Assembly (NCBI GenBank): GCA_023382675.1
Contig: JAHDWN010000014.1
Span: forward strand, 1 to 64,000
Length of the DNA stretch: 64,000 nt
Direction: 5' to 3'
Source: Anaerolineae bacterium
GTDB taxonomy: Bacteria; Chloroflexota; Anaerolineae; Aggregatilineales; Phototrophicaceae
Made by a program: the position numbers and the translations under genes. The notes below the pieces were generated by a model that was given only the letters and a program-made list of their open reading frames with translations, searched no databases and was not told the origin of the DNA. Position 1 is the stretch's first letter. Each line of letters opens with the position of its first letter. Below are positions 61,550 to 64,000 of this stretch, piece by piece.

Positions 61550-62248
61550 TTATGCCTGTTCTGACTCTTCGTGCTGTTCGACCTGCTGGCGGGTCACGTC
61601 GAAAATCTGGCGGATAATCGCCTTGCCGATCTCACTGTCAACGCCGTCCGGCGTCAGCGCGCGATCCATGATCGTGGCAATGCCCTCGATCAGGTCATCG
61701 AGCGGCGGGATTTCGTGCGCGGGGACGACCTCATCCATGCCGATCATGCCAAACGCCAGCATGTTCATGATGTGGGCGATGACTTTGGCGTCGATGTCCT
61801 GGCGCAGCGCCCCGGCGTCCTGCATCCGTTTGACGAATTCGTAGCGCGGCGACCGGTTTTCGCCGATCTGGACGCTGCGAAAGAAGTTGTCCGGCTTGCG
61901 CAGGTAATTGCCGAAGACACGGCCATCCTGCCGGAACGTCGCCGACAAGAACGGGCTGCTGGCAAGGGAATAGAGCATGTTCTTGTACATGCCGCCGATC
62001 CTGCCGCCGTCCGGGTCGGCCTCGATGCGCTGCAGCCAGTCTTCGGCGAAACGCTGCATCTCGCGCAGGATCAGATGCTCCAGGAGATCTTCCTTGTTGG
62101 CGAAGTGCAGGTAGATCGCACCCTGGCTGACGCCAGCGTCGCGCGCGATGTCGCTGACCGCCGTCTTGTCATAGCCATAGTGGCTGAACAGGTTGGCGGC
62201 AGCGTCGAGGATGCGTTGTTCGCGTTCCGTGTTGCCCGATTTTGCCAT
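61550..62248 (-). CDS. TetR-family regulator of the glycosyltransferase operon
   Basis: The 232-residue protein starts MAKSGNTEREQRILDAAANL. Its helix-turn-helix is FSHYGYDKTAVSDIARDAGVSQGAIYLHFANKEDL (about 22-56). ATG 62248 is fixed by the domain; the upstream in-frame codons look non-coding. It precedes the glycosyltransferase by 12 bases. A perfect inverted repeat in its promoter (62270-62297) makes autoregulation likely. Confidence 0.93.
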   Translation of the reverse strand: MAKSGNTEREQRILDAAANLFSHYGYDKTAVSDIARDAGVSQGAIYLHFANKEDLLEHLILREMQRFAEDWLQRIEADPDGGRIGGMYKNMLYSLASSPFLSATFRQDGRVFGNYLRKPDNFFRSVQIGENRSPRYEFVKRMQDAGALRQDIDAKVIAHIMNMLAFGMIGMDEVVPAHEIPPLDDLIEGIATIMDRALTPDGVDSEIGKAIIRQIFDVTRQQVEQHEESEQA

Positions 62249-62269
62249 CGTCGCCCTTGATCTTGATAC

Positions 62270-62297
62270 TTTGACGATTTTTGCACATTTCGTCAAA
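62270..62297. promoter_or_regulatory. Inverted-repeat operator of the TetR gene
   Basis: TTTGACGA, 12-base spacer, TCGTCAAA: a perfect 8-base inverted repeat starting 22 bases upstream of the TetR ATG. Confidence 0.65.
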
Positions 62298-62512
62298 TCG
62301 TACTGCTGAAAGCCTGGGAAGTCAATAATGAGGGCGTTCCGAGGGCTGGATCGGCAGAGCCGGGAAGTCAGCCTGGCCGCGCTGATCGTGCTGATGCCGC
62401 TGGCGCTGGGCGTGCTGCACGTCGCCGCGCTCAGTGGACGGTGAGCCTCACTCCGGTGATGCATCACGCCTAGCTCGGCGCTGACCTCTATCGTCCGGCG
62501 AAGCAGGCTGCG

Positions 62513-62557
62513 TTAAACTCGAAGCAAGAATATTGTTCATCGAGTAAGCGAGTTTAA
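62513..62557 (+). promoter_or_regulatory. Long-range hairpin at the PPK2 translation start
   Basis: TTAAACTCG (62513-62521) pairs perfectly with CGAGTTTAA (62549-62557), ending two bases before ATG 62560. No free Shine-Dalgarno site is visible, so folding could control translation. Confidence 0.5.
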
Positions 62558-62559
62558 AC

Positions 62560-63402
62560 ATGTCCAAATCTACCGGCACCAAGGGGAAGGTCGTCAAGAA
62601 GCCGACAGACGAGAAGCTCAACCAGAAATTCTACGAAGCAGAACTGCGGCGGCTGCAATTCGAGCTGGTCAAGCTGCAATACTGGATCAAGGATCAGGGC
62701 CTGCGTGTGATCGTGCTCTTTGAAGGGCGCGATGCGGCGGGCAAGGGTGGGGTGATCAAGCGCATTATCGAGCCGCTGGATGCGCGCGGCTACCGGGTGG
62801 TCGCGCTGCCGAAGCCCTCCGATGTCGAACGCACGCAGTGGTATTTTCAGCGTTATGTCGCGCATTTCCCGTCGGCGGGCGAAATAGTGCTGTTCGACCG
62901 CAGTTGGTACAACCGGGCCGGGGTCGAGCGCGTGATGGGCTACTGCACCGACGAGGAATACTGGGAGTTCCTGTGCTCCTGCCCGGATTTCGAGCGGATG
63001 CTGGTACGCTCTGGCATCATCCTGCTCAAATATTACCTGTCGGTCAGCGACGAGGAACAGGAAAAGCGCTTTCAATCGCGGGCAAAAGACCCCACCCGGC
63101 GCTGGAAACTCAGCCCGGTGGATCTGGAGACACGGCTGCGCTGGGTCGAATACTCCAAAGTCAAAGACATCATGCTGGAACACACCGACATCCCGGAAGC
63201 GCACTGGTATCAGATCAAATCTGACGACAAGCGCCGCGCCCGCTTGATCTGCATCCGGCATCTGCTGGAGCACATCCCCTACGAGGATGTCATTCCCGGC
63301 GCGCTCGAACTGCCGCCGCGCCCGCCACGAGACAAGCACTACGTGCGCCCGCCGCTGGATCGGCACATCATCCTGGTCGATCCATACGATGGCCATCATT
63401 AA
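62560..63402 (+). CDS. ppk2: Polyphosphate kinase 2
   Basis: The 280-residue protein has Walker A EGRDAAGKGG (55-64), a lid region RRARLICIRHLLEHIPYED and Walker B IVLFDRSWYNRAGVERVMG, all marks of one-domain PPK2 enzymes. It uses polyphosphate to phosphorylate nucleoside diphosphates. Its YFQRYVAHFPSAGEIVLFDRSWYN block is class I-like. Upstream is an inverted repeat that overlaps the start region. No ppk1 or exopolyphosphatase lies nearby. Confidence 0.95.
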   Translation: MSKSTGTKGKVVKKPTDEKLNQKFYEAELRRLQFELVKLQYWIKDQGLRVIVLFEGRDAAGKGGVIKRIIEPLDARGYRVVALPKPSDVERTQWYFQRYVAHFPSAGEIVLFDRSWYNRAGVERVMGYCTDEEYWEFLCSCPDFERMLVRSGIILLKYYLSVSDEEQEKRFQSRAKDPTRRWKLSPVDLETRLRWVEYSKVKDIMLEHTDIPEAHWYQIKSDDKRRARLICIRHLLEHIPYEDVIPGALELPPRPPRDKHYVRPPLDRHIILVDPYDGHH

Positions 63403-63759
63403 TTCGTGCAATCTCAGAGTAGATAACTTTAATGTGCTGTTGGCGAATTAATCTTTCTCTCTTTTAACCCTCACCCCGTCGCTTTGCGCCGCCCCTCTCC
63501 CTGAGGGCCGAGGGGTTAATAGCGCGCTTACTCCCCTTCTCCATGAGGGAGAAGGGGCCGGGGGATGAGGGCAAGAAGTCATTTCATGAGTTCGCCAACA
63601 GCATCCTTAATGTGCTTTCATCCCCACCCCTAAACCTGCGGTTCGTCCCCTCCCCATCGCGATAGGGAGGAGAATGAGGGGAGGGGACACATTCAAACAC
63701 AGTGCTTTATCCTGCATCAGGAATTCGCCTGCATCAATCATCGCGCTAAGGAAATCCAC
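63403..63759. other. 357-base gap with dispersed repeats
   Basis: The gap holds TTTAACCCTCACCCC and CTCCCTGAGGGCCGAGGGG words (63466-63512), a CTCCCCTTCTCCATGAGGGA hairpin (63530-63565), and the CATCCCCACCCCT repeat at 63619-63690. No gene is seen. Confidence 0.6.
63619..63690 (+). repeat. Dispersed CATCCCCACCCCT repeat, copy B
   Basis: Related to 24125-24199, with the same start word and the same ATGAGGGGAGGGG end. Confidence 0.75.
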
Positions 63760-64000
63760 GTGAGGACATTCATTTTCCCGTTCGTGAACACGCTGATCTT
63801 CGGCGCGCTCTTCTTCGTGGTCGGCTATTACCTCAACGATGTACTCAAGTGGCTGCTGATTGGCGCGGGCATTGGCCTGGGCATCGGGCTGCTGGTCGAG
63901 TGGGTGACGAAAGCCCTGGGCGGCTGGGTCTACCGGCGGCGTGTGCTGCTGGCCGCGCTGCTGGAGATCGTCCTCATCATCGCCTTCATCGGCCCGCTGG
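63760..64000 (+). CDS. Membrane protein, partial (cut by window end)
   Basis: From GTG 63760 after AAGGA the frame stays open to the window end. It starts MRTFIFPFVNTLIFGALFFV and continues with two hydrophobic helices and a VYRRRVLL loop before a third helix. About 80 residues are visible. No family can be named. Confidence 0.7.
   Translation, partial: MRTFIFPFVNTLIFGALFFVVGYYLNDVLKWLLIGAGIGLGIGLLVEWVTKALGGWVYRRRVLLAALLEIVLIIAFIGPL

Larger units (their letters stand above)
62249..62559. other. 311-base divergent control region
   Basis: The region holds the TetR operator (62270-62297), a possible 38-codon frame at 62328-62444 of uncertain status, and an inverted repeat TTAAACTCG...CGAGTTTAA (62513-62557) just before the PPK2 start. 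Confidence 0.55.

Noticed and set aside
62328-62444. A 38-codon frame starting MRAFRGLDRQSREVSLAALI
   Set aside because: It vaguely recalls the C-terminal end of a NuoM-type subunit (REV, then a hydrophobic run and LGV), but it is too short, has no ribosome site and no nuo gene nearby. A remnant cannot be shown.

Overview
The window is GC-rich (roughly 60 percent by eye) and densely coded on both strands, with many divergent and convergent gene pairs. No rRNA, tRNA, phage or transposase gene is visible. Several features together suggest a member of the Chloroflexota, probably an Anaerolineae-like lineage: LysM proteins with long Thr-Pro linkers, an enzyme set rich in F420-type and PPOX-type oxidoreductases, a DUF2905 protein, DUF3105, tandem STAS-like proteins and an ECF42/DGPF module. 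This taxonomic call is an inference from gene content, not from a marker-gene tree.

Layout. 1-7.8 kb: an AAC(3)-family acetyltransferase, a THUMP-domain methyltransferase, an aminotransferase, ruvC, yebC, a membrane-anchored FecR-like protein, a DUF1801 protein and radC. 7.9-10.6 kb: a zinc-ribbon membrane protein followed by an ATPase and HNH nuclease pair that looks like a Septu (PtuA/PtuB) antiphage module. 10.7-14.5 kb: a membrane protein and TetR divergon with a UvrA-like ABC ATPase that lacks the UvrB-binding segment. 14.8-24.7 kb: DinB-like, Nudix, pyruvate kinase, enolase, a VIT-type metal transporter, two membrane proteins with palindromic operators, an M23-like protein, a HAD phosphatase and a PPOX protein. 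25-30.8 kb: a GDSL hydrolase, two DGPF proteins with an ECF42 sigma factor, an ABC exporter, a vestige of a second ECF42 gene and a 58-residue membrane protein. 31-36.8 kb (minus strand): an overlapping operon of a LysM protein, DUF192, LysM-M23 and a divergent GH31. 37-45.5 kb: a response regulator, an F420-type reductase, ruvB, an amine oxidase-like flavoprotein, DUF433, an M50-like protein, an RDD protein, an E2-like acyltransferase and DUF2905. 45.7-49.4 kb: queA, rplU, rpmA, rpmE and tdk, where L27 and L31 both carry helix-hairpin-helix tails. 49.6-57.2 kb: a 1091-residue secreted protein, three tandem STAS-like genes, DUF3105, a nitrilase and a GNAT. 57.3-64 kb: cysteine desulfurase with an ACT protein, a JAMM peptidase with a membrane anchor, a UGT-type glycosyltransferase with TetR, PPK2, and the start of a membrane protein cut by the window edge.

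How parts work together. The DGPF genes each have a TGTCGA-N17-CGTC promoter that matches the motif reported for ECF42 sigma factors, so the module probably regulates itself. The PtuA-like and PtuB-like genes overlap by four bases and should be co-translated. The envelope operon at 31-36.8 kb is translationally coupled by two four-base overlaps and one 31-base overlap. The most striking non-coding structure is a family of composite intergenic elements, present in many copies and both orientations. Each joins a tract of GTACTC-type words, a semi-conserved linker and a tract of GGCTAA-type words. A second family of short hairpins with GTAGGGGC arms and a perfect 82-base inverted duplicate at 5.1 and 20.7 kb add to the repeat load. 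All functional assignments come from reading motifs by eye, with no database search.
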